Shown one piece after another: positions 62,425-64,000 of a stretch of 64,000 bases of DNA. The position numbers and the translations under genes were made by a program. The stretch's first letter is position 1. Each line of letters starts with the position of its first letter. Source of the stretch: Argyresthia goedartella (Eukaryota > Arthropoda > Insecta > Lepidoptera > Argyresthiidae); NCBI GenBank assembly GCA_949825045.1, contig OX463832.1, positions 25,352,552-25,416,551 on the forward strand, written 5' to 3'. Under the pieces are notes generated by a model, which saw only the letters and a program-made list of their open reading frames with translations, did no database searches and had not been told where the DNA came from.

Positions 62425-62826
62425 AGGGTTCCGTACCCGAAGGGTTCCAAACGGGACCCTATTACTAAGACTGCTGTCCGTCCGTCCGTCTGTCACCAGG
62501 CTGTATCTCACGAACCGTGATAGTTAGACAGTTGAAATTTTCACAGATGATGTATTTATGTTGCCGCTATAACAACAAATACTAAAAAACAGGATAAAAG
62601 AAATATTTAAGGGGGCTCCCATACAACAATTCTTTCAATGCCACATACAAACTTATGGATGCACCTGGTTACGTACATGGAGTGTGAAAGTAACCGCACC
62701 AATAACTTTGTAAACAATATTTTGCTGTGTAAAATCCAAACTATTTACTCGACACCATCGCTTCCATTGAACGGTGGTACGGAACCCTTCGTGCGCGATT
62801 TAGACTCGCACTTGACCGTTTTTTTT
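62425..62826 (-). repeat. Repeat D, full-length inverted copy
   Basis: Begins TTTTTAGGGTTCCGTACCCG, includes CTATAACAACAAATAC and GGGGGCTCCCATACAACAA, and ends CGGAACCCTTCGTGCGCGAT plus GACTCGCACTTGACCG. Confidence 0.8.
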
Positions 62827-62876
62827 AATATTACGAAAAATTACTAAATTTTCATATAACGTTGTTAAAGTTAATA

Positions 62877-63256
62877 GTAGATTATGTGACTGCTACATAA
62901 TGGAGGGCATAATATCACTCGAGAGTTTTAATGCCTAATTATGTACAGTTACATACACTAGTTTATCTACACACATATCATAAGCTCTCTTTGATGTGTT
63001 CAGGAACCGCATGTTTGACCGGCATTGTGGCTCTGCAATTGTTTAGCTTGTTCTTTAGTACCAACTTCACGCAGACGGGGGGCGTCGGCGTTCGAAATTT
63101 GAATGTCATTATATGTAGAAAAACTACACATAATGACCATTATGTGTAGTTTTCCATATACGAAACGAGTTTTTACCAAGTAGTTTAACATTATGCTGAT
63201 CGTAACGTGCGGTTTTTGTACGCAGTAAAGAAGGTTTATGATACGTGTGTAGATAA
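62877..63256. mobile_element. MITE-C copy
   Basis: TATGTGACTGCTACATAATG left block, TTATCTACACACATATCATA and TTTATGATACGTGTGTAGAT inner ends, and an internal hairpin AAAACTACACATAAT / ATTATGTGTAGTTTT (about 63118-63155). Confidence 0.82.
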
Positions 63257-63399
63257 AACTTTAAACAGGTTCGTTTTTAATTGATTACGATTAAATTACA
63301 ATCGATTATTTTATGAAGATCAGTGTTCAATTGGCACATTGCGTAAATGCTGCATGCCAATTAATAAATTAAAAAGTAGCTTAAACAGAAAAGTAGCAT

Positions 63400-63610
63400 T
63401 ATGCTCCCTCTGTCGTGGAGCAAAACTTACTTTTCCGAATTAAAGGCGTGAAATAGTAGATTGTTAACCGAGGGCTGAAAGTCACCCATTCCTGACGAGA
63501 TGTTTTGGCGCTCGAACGAAGTGAGAGCGCCAATAGTTCGAGGCAGAAATGGGTGCTATCACCCGAGTTAAACACTCTACTTTTCATTACGAATACGAGG
63601 AAAGTAAACA
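63400..63610. repeat. Unassigned repeat with inverted centre
   Basis: GGCGCTCGAACGAAGTGAGA + GCGCC forms a partial stem, and CACCCATT/AATGGGTG pair around it. The style resembles the shell at 61440-62120 but no family assignment is made. Confidence 0.4.
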
Positions 63611-63690
63611 CAAGTCAGTTAAAATCAAAATTATTTTATTAAAAACAAAGTCACTTGAAATCAAAATTATTTTATTAAAAAACAAACAAC
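63605..63690 (+). repeat. Short tandem duplication
   Basis: AATCAAAATTATTTTATTAA occurs twice, about 37 bp apart, with similar GTCA(G/C)TT flanks. Confidence 0.8.
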
Positions 63691-63852
63691 AAACTCAAAA
63701 AAAGTAATTTCGGTGCCCCCGTTGATGTCTTTTACTTTGAGCATAACATTAAAAAAAATACTTCCGTTTTATGGCTGTATAGGTTACTACCATTGCGTTG
63801 TTCAATATAAACTGCGATTCATATATATTTTTTTAATACTTTTCTGCTTTAG

Positions 63853-63919
63853 AGCAGGCATGTACCACTTTCAGCACGGTGCCTGGATGAACAATGACCC
63901 CCTTTCAGAGTATGAGTAA
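63853..63919 (+). other. Possible further exon (uncertain)
   Basis: TTCTGCTTTAG and GAGCAG offer acceptors before a sequence that can read MYHFQHGAWMNNDPLSEYE and stop. From exon 12 (phase 0) both acceptors instead give short unrelated tails with stops, so the nice-looking frame does not fit the gene as assembled. A second acceptor-like TTTGTTCCGTGCAG ends at 63997, three bases before the window edge. Confidence 0.25.
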
Positions 63920-64000
63920 TGAAAAATAAGTTTTTTATAGGTGGAATGGTATAAATATAAACACAGATGAATGTTTATTTTGTTTTGTTCCGTGCAGCTA

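Overview
The window looks like nuclear DNA of a moth or butterfly (Lepidoptera): it is AT-rich, full of nested transposable elements, and carries one intron-rich host gene. No prokaryotic operon, rRNA, CRISPR array or credible functional tRNA gene is visible. The lepidopteran assignment is an inference from the insect-type ZAD zinc-finger gene, the tRNA-derived SINEs and LINE 3' ends of familiar lepidopteran type, and the piggyBac-, hAT- and pogo-like remnants.

Host gene. From 32,782 to at least 61,274 (+ strand) I can assemble a ZAD-C2H2 zinc-finger gene. Its exons have GT/AG borders and compatible phases. A long form joins ten exons (32782-32916, 33471-33596, 35892-36473, 37404-37603, 39641-39748, 40873-40954, 47289-47410, 49857-49986, 59112-59216, 61146-61274). 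It gives at least 573 residues with an N-terminal ZAD and 11 C2H2 fingers, five of them split by introns. A short form appears possible: exon 5 can splice to 42627-42732 and then 42988-43083. That completes the same finger with a different second half and ends the protein at about 450 residues. The alternative cassette lies between inverted repeats.

Left part (1-32,700). This is an archive of mobile DNA. It holds a hAT remnant with twin perfect hairpins (1.6-2.4 kb), a LINE with a long RT reading frame (3.7-5.6 kb), SINEs and small foldback elements (6-17 kb), and a piggyBac relic lacking most of its catalytic core (18.0-20.3 kb). A complete pogo/Tigger-like element with matched terminal repeats and a TA target duplication lies at 22,693-25,843. 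A LINE-in-LINE nest (26.3-28.6 kb) and two MITEs (31.3-32.5 kb) follow.

Right part. The gene's introns are loaded with SINEs, LINE 3' ends and foldback elements. The intron between exons 10 and 11 holds a satellite of 70/73-bp units totalling about 5.5 kb. A 5'-truncated, otherwise open LINE (51,016-53,782) is inserted in it with a 13-bp target-site duplication. A perfect palindrome with 53-bp arms lies just upstream of exon 10.

Names such as LINE-A, LINE-B, SINE-A, MITE-C and repeat D are labels used only here. Family and clade assignments come from reading motifs, not from database searches.
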